This document shows positions 52,018 to 61,751 of a stretch of DNA of 62,491 nucleotides, piece after piece. Source of the stretch: Algoriphagus sp. A40 (GTDB lineage: Bacteria > Bacteroidota > Bacteroidia > Cytophagales > Cyclobacteriaceae); the NCBI RefSeq assembly GCF_002002735.1, contig NZ_MUNY01000050.1:1-62491 (forward strand). Reading direction: 5' to 3'. How positions within the stretch are numbered: position 1 is the first letter of the stretch; each line of letters opens with the position of its first letter. The position numbers and the translations under genes are program-made. Below the pieces are notes generated by a model. It ran no database searches. It saw only the letters and a list, made by a program, of their open reading frames with translations, and had not been told where the DNA came from.

Positions 52018-53602
52018 TCAAATAGTTTTTCATTGATTGAAGCATTTGATACCTGTCTGCCTCAATGTTTATCAGAAAATAACGGTTAGTTGCATCCAAC
52101 ATTTCAATTGGGCTTTGAACTTTGGAATGCATTTCAAGTTTGCTTATTTCCTCCAACGCATCCTTCAAAACCAGATATCTAACTGATACCTGACCATCGG
52201 GGTAGATGAGATGAGCATCCCCGGAAGGCAAATCAGAATAAATTGCCGAGTTCATAATGTCAGTTGACCAGAGGTTAAGTGCCCATCTAAGCATACCATC
52301 GTATCCCTTTGCTTTAGAAAGCAGCGTAAGAAAATAGATATCCCGATAATCGGAAGTAAGCAACAAATTTGGCTGGTTTGACTTTTCAAAACAGGAAGTA
52401 TACAAAGATGTTTTTTTGGATGAAAGTATTCTTTTTCTCATTTCACCGGCATCCACTACCACATTCATCGGCATGGAATAATCCTCCATCCACTCGGATA
52501 GAAAGGGATAAAAATCACCTGAAAATCCCATTTTAAAGCCTGGAGATTCATTTTTTACCCATTTTGCCAGATCAAGAGTCATGTTTGGATCTCTTTCATC
52601 CACAAACAAAACTGCTTTATCATGCCATCCTTTCTTCTTCAAATGTTCAGAAAAATCGAGAAGAAACGGCCTCCAAAATGATTGATATTCCGGAGTACCA
52701 GGCTGTGTCTGAACTGACTGAACTTTCGAAGTTGCCTCATCGAAATAAAACAAAAAACCATTCCAAGGAAATAAGTTATGTACTGAAATCTGTCCAGTAA
52801 TCCCCTTGGAATGGGCCAATTCAACGTATTTGTCAAAAATCGAATAGTCGTAGCTAAAAGAACCATTGGTCGATTTTTTCACCTGGATCATCATTTCATC
52901 CAATGATCGTATTCGGGTATTATACAAATCCCAAAAAACTGAAGTGGTAATGGAGTGCTGATTTATCTGTCGAAGCAATTCGAACATTTCCCCAACATGC
53001 TCCCAGTGCTTTTCAGACCAAGGCTTGATTTTATAATAATCAGCCATAGAAATTGGAAATTGCCAGAAGTCGGAGTAAAAGTCCAAATCTGAGAGATCCC
53101 TAAGGATTCTGTCTTTTACGGTGATACTACCCGCTACTTCAGTCTTTTTTCCCTGTTGATCAAACGATAAAACAAAGGGAAAGCTTCCTGCATCTGTGCT
53201 AGCTTGGAACTTCAGAAAAACAAGAATCCATTGATTTTCTTCTGTAGGAACAATTGTCAAGTCAGGCTTCCTTTCTGCTCTATCAGGCACTTGAATCTTT
53301 TCAAAAGTCCCGTTAGTCTTCGTCTCACCACAGTTTCCAGCTGAAAAGTCAGCCCAAATATCATGCAATTGGAATATCTGGAAATCCGCATTTGGTCCCG
53401 AATAGCTGACTTTGATTCGATTCATGGAATTGGATTCGAAACGGATGGGAATTAATATCCCTTCGTTTTTCCAGGCAATGAAATCTCCGGATGCGGGCTG
53501 GGGATCGAATAGCTTATGCAAGCTGTAAATCTTTGCTTGCTGAGCAATATTGCAGTGGGGAAAAAATAAAATCAGAAGTAAAATTTTAAAAAAAAGCTTC
53601 AT
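52010..53602 (-). CDS. Secreted GH123/DUF4091-like glycoside hydrolase
   Basis: 530 residues with a signal peptide (FFKILLLILFFPHCNIAQ). A beta-sandwich-like domain (about 25-165) precedes a barrel. LFVDERDPN at about 332-340 carries the adjacent Asp335-Glu336 pair that in GH123 N-acetyl-galactosaminidases serves as oxazoline-stabilising and acid catalyst. GMLRWALNLW and the closing LIYPDGQVSVRYLVLKDAL are the DUF4091 hallmark. Such enzymes cleave terminal beta-HexNAc by substrate assistance. Within a capsule operon (4-8 bp overlaps on both sides) it may trim or edit the cell's own polymer. Activity is inferred; surface or periplasmic location is supported by the signal peptide. Confidence 0.75.
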   Translation of the reverse strand: MKLFFKILLLILFFPHCNIAQQAKIYSLHKLFDPQPASGDFIAWKNEGILIPIRFESNSMNRIKVSYSGPNADFQIFQLHDIWADFSAGNCGETKTNGTFEKIQVPDRAERKPDLTIVPTEENQWILVFLKFQASTDAGSFPFVLSFDQQGKKTEVAGSITVKDRILRDLSDLDFYSDFWQFPISMADYYKIKPWSEKHWEHVGEMFELLRQINQHSITTSVFWDLYNTRIRSLDEMMIQVKKSTNGSFSYDYSIFDKYVELAHSKGITGQISVHNLFPWNGFLFYFDEATSKVQSVQTQPGTPEYQSFWRPFLLDFSEHLKKKGWHDKAVLFVDERDPNMTLDLAKWVKNESPGFKMGFSGDFYPFLSEWMEDYSMPMNVVVDAGEMRKRILSSKKTSLYTSCFEKSNQPNLLLTSDYRDIYFLTLLSKAKGYDGMLRWALNLWSTDIMNSAIYSDLPSGDAHLIYPDGQVSVRYLVLKDALEEISKLEMHSKVQSPIEMLDATNRYFLINIEADRYQMLQSMKNYLND

Positions 53603-54669
53603 TTCAAAAGGATTTGAATTTCCTGAGAAAAAATCTTTGTGGAAAAAAGTGCTGATCGCTCCAATGCATTAAGGCTCAATTTCCTCCAAAAAGGAATATC
53701 TGATTGCAATTTTTCAATCAAAACTTTGATGGTCGAAATATCGGAATAATCAACAAGAAAACCATTTACCCCATCTTTAACAAGTTCGGTCACGCCACCA
53801 ACGGTAGGTACTATGGCAGGAAGTCCAAAATTCATACCTTCCAAAATCGTCATTCCAAATGTTTCAAGCCATTTATCCTTGTGGGCAAGATTCAATACCA
53901 ATGAGGAATTTTTAAAGAAAGGGATGACATCCTGCTGCACTGGATATATGGTTAGATTTTCCGGCACCTTTTGGCTGGATTTCCATCGGTCAACTTCCTC
54001 CTCCGAATCACTTAAGATGAGGTCAAATCCAATCCCCGGTAATTCGCTGGCCAATTGCAAAAACTCATAAATGCCTTTATAGGGGCGAAGGGAAGCCAAC
54101 ATCAGGACTCTAAAATCATCATGAACCTCTTCTTTGGTGAATGCCTGATCTTCGATTTCCTTTTTGACACAGTTATAAATTACTCTGGATTTTCTAGGGA
54201 CAAGTGCGGGGTTTTGTGCAAGAAATTTTGAGACTACAATTATTTCATCGGCACAAAGTCTTACTGTCAAGAAAAGAAAATCACTGAGCAACTTTGGACT
54301 GATTTCAAATTCATGCACATGGACAAAAACCTTTTTCCCAAGTAATTTACCCATCCAAATTGCCGAAAATGGGAGAATAGTATTGATATAGAATACGTTA
54401 GAATTTCTCCAATACTTCAGAAGCCGGAAAGCCAACACCAATTGGCTTATAAAAAAAGTGAACAAAGTCAGAATCCTAAACCGGGATCTGAAGTAATAGT
54501 TAGAATGGTAATGGATTCCGGATATACCAGATAGAAAACCTTCACCGGAACTGGTATAAAGGTGTACTTCTTTCCCCATTTCTTTGGCAGCGAGAATTGT
54601 ATTTCTCAAAACCTGAGGGCTTCCTGTGTAATTATTTAACAGGTGGAAAAATATAAGCTTTTCCTTCAA
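53599..54669 (-). CDS. GT4-type glycosyltransferase
   Basis: 356 residues. LIFFHLLNNYTGSPQVLRNT opens the acceptor domain, KVFVHVHEFEISPKLL resembles the loop common in GT4 enzymes, and FRVLMLASLRPYKGIYEF begins the donor domain. LETFGMTILEGMNFGLPAIV is the E-x7-E helix. The start overlaps the end of the upstream polymerase gene by 38 bp; no better start was found. Sugar specificity unknown. Quoted segments are discontinuous. Confidence 0.87.
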   Translation of the reverse strand: MKEKLIFFHLLNNYTGSPQVLRNTILAAKEMGKEVHLYTSSGEGFLSGISGIHYHSNYYFRSRFRILTLFTFFISQLVLAFRLLKYWRNSNVFYINTILPFSAIWMGKLLGKKVFVHVHEFEISPKLLSDFLFLTVRLCADEIIVVSKFLAQNPALVPRKSRVIYNCVKKEIEDQAFTKEEVHDDFRVLMLASLRPYKGIYEFLQLASELPGIGFDLILSDSEEEVDRWKSSQKVPENLTIYPVQQDVIPFFKNSSLVLNLAHKDKWLETFGMTILEGMNFGLPAIVPTVGGVTELVKDGVNGFLVDYSDISTIKVLIEKLQSDIPFWRKLSLNALERSALFSTKIFSQEIQILLK

Positions 54670-55795
54670 ATTTTGGGTATTGGTTGAAAATCAGCAGAAA
54701 AACTGCCAACAAAATATAAATTGTGGTCGAATAAAACTCGTGAGTGAACTGTTGGGCAATGATGAAAATGTAAAAAAACATGGCCGCATAAAAGACTTTT
54801 CCCTTTGTCCAAAACAAAACAGCAAAGACAAAGACCGAAACCAAATAGGCAAAGTATCCTAAGAACCCATAGGTAAACAGCAAAACCGAGGTCCCGTTTT
54901 CAATATAACCGGTGCTATAGTAAGTCCCCTTAGAAATACTTTCATCCACAATATTATTGCCATGGCCAATCAAATAGCCCAACCAATCTGTCTGTTCAAA
55001 AAATGCTATTCTAAATGCCTGAAGTAAATCTGCTCTCGATGTAAGTGTGGTAAGGTTGAAAATCAGCTTATTGATAAACTCGAAGAAATAAATAAATAAC
55101 GCCAAGCCCGCCAATACACTTAGCCAAAAGATTCTTTTATGCTTGAAAAATAAAATTACATAATAGATCAAAAAGCTATTTCTGTTAAATGTCAGCAATA
55201 ACCCAAAAAGGACAAATACATAGGCTACCCTGTCCACAAACTTGGATTTAGCCTCGTCTTTTTTCCAATAAAAAATCAAAAACCAAGCAATAATAAGGGT
55301 TCCAAAAGCTTGCACCGTGGTGGTCAGACCCTTCGCCGCATGAAGAAAAGGAAGGCCCTTGTCGTACATGGGATGCACAAAAGAATTCATCCCAAGGGTA
55401 TAACTGGATATCACAAAAATGATCCCCAGCAAAATATGAATAAATAAAGCCCAGTAAATAAAATCAATAAAACCTTCCTCCTCTCCGACTAAGGTCACAA
55501 ATGCCAATCCTATAATCGGAAAAAAAACAATCAGGGACGACATGGGCAGATTTAGCAAATAGGAAATTAAAATCAACCCAAAACTCATTATCAGGACGAA
55601 AAATGAATTTGCAGGAACCTTCTTATCCAAAAAGAAAAAATGAAACAACAATACCCCAACCATAAGGGTCATTAAGGCTTTGTCCAATTGAAAACTAACC
55701 AGCTGGGTACATGTTGTCAAAAACAGGACAAGGGTTAATCCTACTTTTGAAAATTTCTGTAGTGCCCAAACGGCCAGTGGCGAACTATTTTCCAA
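54632..55795 (-). CDS. Probable Wzy O-antigen/capsule polymerase
   Basis: 387 residues with ten to eleven membrane helices and few recognisable motifs, as usual for Wzy proteins. LLLTFNRNSFLIYYVILFF corresponds to the conserved TFSR/NR position of the Wzy family. An extracytoplasmic loop around GYLIGHGNNIVDESIS contains the G-x-G-N pattern seen in Wzy enzymes. It would join repeat units in the periplasm. It stands between two glycosyltransferase genes, overlapping both. Distinct from the ligase-like protein at 26897. Function is inferred by topology and context. Confidence 0.7.
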   Translation of the reverse strand: MENSSPLAVWALQKFSKVGLTLVLFLTTCTQLVSFQLDKALMTLMVGVLLFHFFFLDKKVPANSFFVLIMSFGLILISYLLNLPMSSLIVFFPIIGLAFVTLVGEEEGFIDFIYWALFIHILLGIIFVISSYTLGMNSFVHPMYDKGLPFLHAAKGLTTTVQAFGTLIIAWFLIFYWKKDEAKSKFVDRVAYVFVLFGLLLTFNRNSFLIYYVILFFKHKRIFWLSVLAGLALFIYFFEFINKLIFNLTTLTSRADLLQAFRIAFFEQTDWLGYLIGHGNNIVDESISKGTYYSTGYIENGTSVLLFTYGFLGYFAYLVSVFVFAVLFWTKGKVFYAAMFFYIFIIAQQFTHEFYSTTIYILLAVFLLIFNQYPKFEGKAYIFPPVK

Positions 55796-57071
55796 GATAA
55801 TCGGCTAATTTTTCCAACTGATGAATTCTTGAATACTTTCTGACTTTCCCACGAGAACTTTCCTTGAATTGAAGTACTTTTTCATTTTTCGTATAAAGTT
55901 CCTGCAACGCCAAAATCACCTCAACTCCTTCCTCAGCATTCCTAGCAAAAAATCCTAACTCTGTCTCCTTTAAAATCCCCTCCATTACGTCATTGTCAGT
56001 TGGACAGAGGAAAACAGGCTTTCCAATAGCCAAATATTCGTATAGTTTGGATGAAGGGATTCCTTTCATATTTCCATATGCAATTCCCAAAAGAACATGG
56101 GCTTTCTGGAGCAGTTGAATTGCATCTTGGCGTGGAAATCGGTCTGTTACTTCCACAAAAGACCTAAGATGTTTGGGAACCAAGGCCTCAATCCTTTTTT
56201 TCTCTTTAAAATCAAATCCAGCACCCAGGAAAATTAAATTAAAAGGACGATTTTGTTTGGTACAAATCTCCAAGATCTCCAAAATCAATCGGATTTCCTG
56301 TGATGGGTAAAGCACTCCGCTGTACATGACAGTGAATTGGTCATACAAACCCACTTCTGGCAAGTCAAGGAGCGATTCTTCAAATCCATTTTGAATCGTG
56401 ATTCCCGGTTTCTTTAGAAAATCACAAATTCTTCGAGTGTATGCTTGAGATACGGAAATAACCGAATCCGCTGTTCCAACCCACTTTTTTTCATAGTTGG
56501 ACTCTAATTTTGCCACCCATTTCCGAATTCTGCTTCCACCCTTTTCCATCTGAAGTTCATTGGTACTCCAATCATCGCGGTAATCCGCAATCCAAGAAAT
56601 CCCAAATTTTCGACGGAGTTTATATCCTAATCGAAACAGGTAAAAAGGCTCCCCTGAAATCAACATCTTCTCGGGATTTTCTTCTTGAGTAAGTTTATGG
56701 AGATGGGGTAAAAAATTGGAATAGGAAGTGAAAGCAAGGGTGAATTGCGCCATCAATACATCCAGTAACTTGGTCAACAAAAAAATGGGGCGAAGTTTGC
56801 CTTCACCAAATCTTCTGTAAGTCCAGTCCAGGATTCCGGGCTGAAATGGCAGGTAATGGACCTCGAAATTGGGAAATTTTTGAACTTCTATCTCCTTTCC
56901 AAATGGCACTTTGGTGTCTAAATGAGTCTTGAGGTCCTTATTCCAAGCCCGGGTGACGACGATAGGATAGAATCCAAATCGGTGAAAGTTTTGGGCCCAA
57001 TAAGTAATCCGCTGTGCCGGCGTAAGGGTACAGGGGGAAAAATAAAAAGATACCAGAATGATCTTTTTCAA
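55785..57071 (-). CDS. GT4-type glycosyltransferase
   Basis: 428 residues. The start ILVSFYFSPCTLTPAQRITYW is typical for a GT4 subgroup in exopolysaccharide clusters (FYFPPxxxxGxxR). WIADYRDDWSTNEL and WVGTADSVISVSQAY lie in the acceptor domain. The donor domain has FTVMYSGVLYPSQEI and IPSSKLYEYLAIGKPVFL, with one clear catalytic-site Glu. It overlaps the polymerase gene by 11 bp. Role within the repeat unit unknown. Confidence 0.86.
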   Translation of the reverse strand: MKKIILVSFYFSPCTLTPAQRITYWAQNFHRFGFYPIVVTRAWNKDLKTHLDTKVPFGKEIEVQKFPNFEVHYLPFQPGILDWTYRRFGEGKLRPIFLLTKLLDVLMAQFTLAFTSYSNFLPHLHKLTQEENPEKMLISGEPFYLFRLGYKLRRKFGISWIADYRDDWSTNELQMEKGGSRIRKWVAKLESNYEKKWVGTADSVISVSQAYTRRICDFLKKPGITIQNGFEESLLDLPEVGLYDQFTVMYSGVLYPSQEIRLILEILEICTKQNRPFNLIFLGAGFDFKEKKRIEALVPKHLRSFVEVTDRFPRQDAIQLLQKAHVLLGIAYGNMKGIPSSKLYEYLAIGKPVFLCPTDNDVMEGILKETELGFFARNAEEGVEVILALQELYTKNEKVLQFKESSRGKVRKYSRIHQLEKLADYLGK

Positions 57072-57077
57072 GACCGA

Positions 57078-58244
57078 TTAATTGACTGACTCAGCAGCAG
57101 CCTGGATTTGCAAAAGACCTAAGTCATGAAGCATGCTTTCCATGACCTTTTCGTTTCTATGGTTGGAATATTTCCATGCTATTCGATGTGAAACTTCTTT
57201 CATTTCCTGAATTTCCTCTATAGAAAGCGCATTTAAATTTCGAGCCATTTCCAACTCATCAAAGGATTGGGTGACGATTCCATTTTTTTCGGCTTCCACA
57301 ATTTTTTTCATTTCAGGAGATGGGCCAATGGCAATAGCCAGTCTTGCTTGGATAAACTCAAAAAATTTATTGGGCAGGGCATTTGCATAATTGAAATTGA
57401 CTGGCTCCAAAATGAATAAGCCGATATCGAATCGATTGATAAATGCCGAAATCTCCTGGGTGGGTACTGGATCCAAAAACTCAATCTTTTTGCCTTTGGC
57501 CATTTCCTTCAGTTGCTTTAAATAAGCCGGATCTGAAGGTACCAGCATCAATTTTAATTCAAAACGGAAATCCAAATGATCAATCAGGTTAATCATTTTT
57601 TCAATTTTTCTACTTCGGTTGGCGATTCCGTGATGAATGATTTGAATTTTTTCCTTTTCAGGGCTCGGCACTAAATCGCTTTCAAAATCTGGAGTATTCA
57701 AAATTAATTGAGCTTCGACACCGTATTCCTTGGCATAATCCTGGGCAATTCCGTCACATACTGTTATAAATTTATCTGCTTTGGGTATGTAATTTTCACA
57801 GACAAAATTTACAAATCGCTTGTGAAACCATTTCCAAACAAACATATCACTAAACTCCTTGGCATATTGCTCATGGGCATCAAAGATCACCTTAGCCAGA
57901 GGGTGTGATTTTTTCAATTCTATAGCCAGAGGCCAAGTTTCGGCATCATTTGCTAAAATCAAGTCTATAGCTTGGGGTTGGCTACTTAAATCTTTCAAAC
58001 TGCTGTGCCGCAAAAACTCCAAGACTCTGATTCTAGTCAATCTAGTCACCAAAATAAACAGCTTTAGTGCTCTGAAGAATGGAGATTTGGATTTAGCAAG
58101 AGGAAAAAAAAGTTTGTCACCGTTATATTCCAATCCACTCAAAATGATTTCAAATCCTTGCTTTTCGAAAAAGGCGATCTGTCTTAACACCCGGGGATCA
58201 GAGTGCATACGGGAAAAAGATAAAATGAGAACCCGATTATTCAA
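57078..58244 (-). CDS. GT4-like glycosyltransferase
   Basis: 388 residues. RVLILSFSRMHSDPRVLRQI is the common opening of this GT-B subgroup; LILANDAETWPLAIELK and VIFDAHEQYAKEFSDM are its acceptor-domain landmarks. In the donor domain IQIIHHGIANRSRKIE and ALPNKFFEFIQARLAIAIG are seen; the E-x7-E helix is partly degenerate. It lies 6 bp before the next transferase and 18 bp after asnB copy 4. Specificity unknown. Quoted segments are discontinuous. Confidence 0.83.
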   Translation of the reverse strand: MNNRVLILSFSRMHSDPRVLRQIAFFEKQGFEIILSGLEYNGDKLFFPLAKSKSPFFRALKLFILVTRLTRIRVLEFLRHSSLKDLSSQPQAIDLILANDAETWPLAIELKKSHPLAKVIFDAHEQYAKEFSDMFVWKWFHKRFVNFVCENYIPKADKFITVCDGIAQDYAKEYGVEAQLILNTPDFESDLVPSPEKEKIQIIHHGIANRSRKIEKMINLIDHLDFRFELKLMLVPSDPAYLKQLKEMAKGKKIEFLDPVPTQEISAFINRFDIGLFILEPVNFNYANALPNKFFEFIQARLAIAIGPSPEMKKIVEAEKNGIVTQSFDELEMARNLNALSIEEIQEMKEVSHRIAWKYSNHRNEKVMESMLHDLGLLQIQAAAESVN

Positions 58245-58262
58245 TTTTCAAAAAGATTTTAC

Positions 58263-60140
58263 TCAATTTCCAAAAAGTTTTGCAACCATCAAATGATTCC
58301 AGCTCCCATCGCCTTTGGTGTGTGCTACCTGGGATTGGATGGGTAGATTTTCCGCCCCTTTTTTCAGTATTCCTTCCTTGCTTAAAATTTCCCTTGAGGC
58401 TTTTATTTTCTCTTGTGTATTAGGATTGTCCATCCAAGATTTTTGTGGCGGTTCAAATCCGATTTTGTCCTTTCGCCAGGTAATTTCTTCCGGAAGCAAA
58501 TCTTCAAATGCTATTCGCATCAGGTATTTAGTCCAACCGTCTTTGATTTTCAATTCCGAAGGCAAACTAAAGACAAATTCTACCAATTCGTGAGAAAGAA
58601 AAGGAAGCCTTACCTCCCTGCTATGTGCCATCGAATTTCTGTCAGCATATCTCAGAAGTGTAGGCAATCCAACTTCAAAAGTAGAGAAATACAAATGACT
58701 GTTCAAATGACCAAAATCAAAGTTAAAGTCATTATGCGACATAGGCTTATATTCCGAGAAAAAATCCTCTGCCATCAAAGCAGTATTTTTCATCTGCATG
58801 TTCAAGACTTTCCTTGCCACCTTATTGACCAAACCGGGAAAATTTGCAGCAATTGATTGTTTCAATCCTGGCTTAGGAATTTTCGCATTAATTGTATTTC
58901 CTTCATGAAGCTGAGCATATGCGGAGAACTCTTTTTCGAATTGTGCTCCGGAACGCTTTCTGATTTCATTGAAAAAGGTAGTAAAATACGGATGGTATCC
59001 AGCCAAAATCTCATCTGCTCCCTGACCATCCAACAGCACAGTGACTCCCATCTTTTTGGCTAGCTCATAGACCTGATATTGAACCAAGATACTTGCCGAG
59101 CCGAATGGTTCCTCCTGATGGTAGCAAATTTTGTCAAAAACGGTTTCCAAATCATCCATCTCACTGTACACCTCGTGAGAGGTAATCCGTGTTTTTTCCC
59201 GGACTTTTTGGATAAAATATCCTTCATCCTTATGGAAATTTTTAAATCTGGCAGAAAAGGTGTTTTGAATAGATTCAGGGTGATCTTTTAAGAGGTTATC
59301 CATTACACAAACTACCAAGGAGCTATCAATTCCTCCGGACAAACTTGAGCCTACCAATACATCAGAACGAAGCCTTCTGCTAACCGATTCCATAAATAGG
59401 GCCCTGAATTTTTCTTTTGCTTCCTTCAGCCCAATGGATTTATTTTGATTCTGGGGATTGATATTCCAATATTTCTTGATGGTGAACTTACCCTCTTTCC
59501 AAATAAGGTAATTGCCTGGGGCAAGCTTTCGTACTCTACTAAAAAAAGTCTGACCCAGGTCCGAGTGATTATCCAATAAGTCAAAATGAAGGTAATTGAA
59601 GATCATTTCGGGTTCTGGAATTTTTTCCACCCCAACTGACCAAAACTCTTTCATCTCCGAGGCAAAATAAAAAGCACCTTGAAACTGGGTATAAAAAAAT
59701 GGTTTTTCACCAAACCGATCCCGGGCACAAAAAACCTCGTTGGTTAGGTTGTCATAAATGGCAAAGGCAAACATGCCATCCAAATCCTGGAGGCAGTTTT
59801 CTTTTTTTAAATCATAAAGTGCCAGAAGTACTTCTGTATCTGAGTTACTTCGGAACTTGTAGCCCTTTTTAATCAGGTCAGCCTTTATTTCCAGGTAATT
59901 ATATATTTCACCGTTGAAGGTGAGTGTATATCGACCCAGATAATGCATGGGTTGAGCTCCTGTCTCGGACAAGTCTAAAATTGACAATCTTCTATGTCCA
60001 AAACCAACGTGGCCGTCCTCACTTAGCCAATGCCCAGAACCATCCGGCCCACGGTGGACTATTGAGTCAGTCATTTTTACCAGCTTTTCTCTGGAAACCA
60101 GATTGGGATTTTCAGAAAGGATTCCTGCTATTCCACACAT
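58263..60140 (-). CDS. asnB: Asparagine synthase-type glutamine amidotransferase (copy 4)
   Basis: 625 residues. MCGIAGILS with nucleophile Cys2, HRGPDGSG, GHRRLSILDLS and FNGEIYNY; ATP loop LSGGIDSSL near residue 266 and LLDGQGADEILAGY. All catalytic features of a glutamine-dependent synthetase are intact. The C-terminal part (ADRNSMAHSREVRLPFL) retains the R-x-E-x-R-x-P-F-L segment typical for the family. It follows the flippase gene after a 159-bp gap without a recognisable promoter, and precedes a run of five glycosyltransferase or polymerase genes. Probably amidates a sugar carboxylate; the substrate is unknown. Confidence 0.9.
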   Translation of the reverse strand: MCGIAGILSENPNLVSREKLVKMTDSIVHRGPDGSGHWLSEDGHVGFGHRRLSILDLSETGAQPMHYLGRYTLTFNGEIYNYLEIKADLIKKGYKFRSNSDTEVLLALYDLKKENCLQDLDGMFAFAIYDNLTNEVFCARDRFGEKPFFYTQFQGAFYFASEMKEFWSVGVEKIPEPEMIFNYLHFDLLDNHSDLGQTFFSRVRKLAPGNYLIWKEGKFTIKKYWNINPQNQNKSIGLKEAKEKFRALFMESVSRRLRSDVLVGSSLSGGIDSSLVVCVMDNLLKDHPESIQNTFSARFKNFHKDEGYFIQKVREKTRITSHEVYSEMDDLETVFDKICYHQEEPFGSASILVQYQVYELAKKMGVTVLLDGQGADEILAGYHPYFTTFFNEIRKRSGAQFEKEFSAYAQLHEGNTINAKIPKPGLKQSIAANFPGLVNKVARKVLNMQMKNTALMAEDFFSEYKPMSHNDFNFDFGHLNSHLYFSTFEVGLPTLLRYADRNSMAHSREVRLPFLSHELVEFVFSLPSELKIKDGWTKYLMRIAFEDLLPEEITWRKDKIGFEPPQKSWMDNPNTQEKIKASREILSKEGILKKGAENLPIQSQVAHTKGDGSWNHLMVAKLFGN

Positions 60141-60299
60141 ATTAAGTCCACTATATTCTTGATACTACTAATTCACAATAAGGATGCATTGTTAAAAAAA
60201 CTTGTTTAATTAATAAATCCTAAATGATAAAAAAAACAGATTTGAGTTTACTCCACTCTATAAATTTGTATTTATCTCCAGTAAGTGACATTCTGAAAA

Positions 60300-61742
60300 C
60301 TAGTTAATTCCTAAAGTTAATTTTATCTTTTTTCCAACAACCGTCATTTCATCACTTTTAATTAGTCCAAGAAAAATAAAGCTAAAAATTGTAAAAATGA
60401 TCGATAGAACACAGAAAAAATAATACAGCCCGCCTGACGGGTAATATGACTTCACAATGAGCATTAATCCGGTGGAAAATACTATTACTAACCCAATATT
60501 TAACCAATTATGTGGGACAGGATAATATCGTTGAGATAATATCATATAGATGATAAACACAAGACCTTGACCCAACATAGTCGCTAATCCTGCTCCTGAA
60601 AAACCCATTAAAGGTATTAAAATAAAATTAAGCAAAGCATTTACAATTGCTCCAAAAATATTAATCCACAATACATAAGAAGTTTTGTTTGCCAAGAAAA
60701 TTCCTGGAGCAAAAATATACATTTGACCCAACAGAATTGATGGGATAAGATAAATTATCACTTTATAGGCATCATAAAAAGCAGGCTGTGTGAATAAAGC
60801 TAGAATATCGTGTACAAAAAGGTTGATTCCCAAGAAAAACAAAATACAAAAAGCTAAAAATAACCTAAATATCCGCGATAGCTGAAATGGCGTGTCAGGC
60901 ATCGAATGGTATGTGTAAACTAACGGAGTCAAAGCTGCCTGAAATCCTACAATTACAATCGATCCGATGCTAGCAAGTCTGAAACCAATTCCAAATAAGC
61001 CGACTTCCTCCAAAGTAAGGAAGTGATTTATCATTATTCTGTCGACGTATCCGCTGATCCAAATAGCAATGCCTGCAGGAACCAAAGGAGCTGAAAAGAA
61101 CAGCATTGGATATAATGAATTACGGCTAATTTTAAGTCTTATGGAATTCCTCAATTGCCAACATCCTATTAAAAGAGCAAGGAAGCTTCCGATAGTCATG
61201 CCGAACAATACGCCTTCGATTCCATAATTCAAAAAATACGCTAGCCAAATGCTAGCAATGGCAGTGGACAAAGAGAATATCAAACTTAAAAAAGAATAAG
61301 CTTTACTTCTCAGTTCCCATCTCAATTGGTTTTGAACAAAATACATCAACCCATTGAAAAAAATATAGGCAAGGCCGATTTGAAATGGTAGCTCCAATCC
61401 CTTCCTTCCCATAACCAAAGTTGAAATATAATCGGAAAAAGAAAAACATATGACTAAAAATAACAAGTAGCATATCAGTGTAAACCAAAAGCCACTTGAG
61501 GCATACTCGACTTTCTTGTTCGGATCACTTTCGTCGGAGTAAAATCGGGCAACTGCCTGTGAAATTTCAAGAGAAACAGTAAGATTCACAATCCCAGCAA
61601 ACATAATTAATAAATCCAGTGCACCATAATCATCTGGAGAAAGTACTCTTGTATAAAGAGGCACCAAAAATAAAGACATGCCCCGCGAAACAATTGAAGG
61701 AATGACATAAATAGCACTGTCTTTTAAAAATGAGCGAATCAT
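60300..61742 (-). CDS. Wzx-type polysaccharide flippase (MOP superfamily)
   Basis: 480 residues with about 12 to 14 membrane helices. The start FLKDSAIYVIPSIVSRGMSLFLVPLYTRVLSPDDYGALDLL, given here as its key parts SRGMSLFLVPLYT and LSPDDYG, is typical of Wzx/RfbX proteins. It moves undecaprenyl-linked repeat units across the inner membrane by antiport. The coding region looks more AT-rich than the genes downstream, as is common for flippase genes that travel between loci. It lies 9 bp after the truncated transferase gene. No other Wzx is seen; the ABC exporter at 42550 could be a second route. Confidence 0.88.
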   Translation of the reverse strand: MIRSFLKDSAIYVIPSIVSRGMSLFLVPLYTRVLSPDDYGALDLLIMFAGIVNLTVSLEISQAVARFYSDESDPNKKVEYASSGFWFTLICYLLFLVICFSFSDYISTLVMGRKGLELPFQIGLAYIFFNGLMYFVQNQLRWELRSKAYSFLSLIFSLSTAIASIWLAYFLNYGIEGVLFGMTIGSFLALLIGCWQLRNSIRLKISRNSLYPMLFFSAPLVPAGIAIWISGYVDRIMINHFLTLEEVGLFGIGFRLASIGSIVIVGFQAALTPLVYTYHSMPDTPFQLSRIFRLFLAFCILFFLGINLFVHDILALFTQPAFYDAYKVIIYLIPSILLGQMYIFAPGIFLANKTSYVLWINIFGAIVNALLNFILIPLMGFSGAGLATMLGQGLVFIIYMILSQRYYPVPHNWLNIGLVIVFSTGLMLIVKSYYPSGGLYYFFCVLSIIFTIFSFIFLGLIKSDEMTVVGKKIKLTLGIN

Positions 61743-61751
61743 TTCCTAGGA

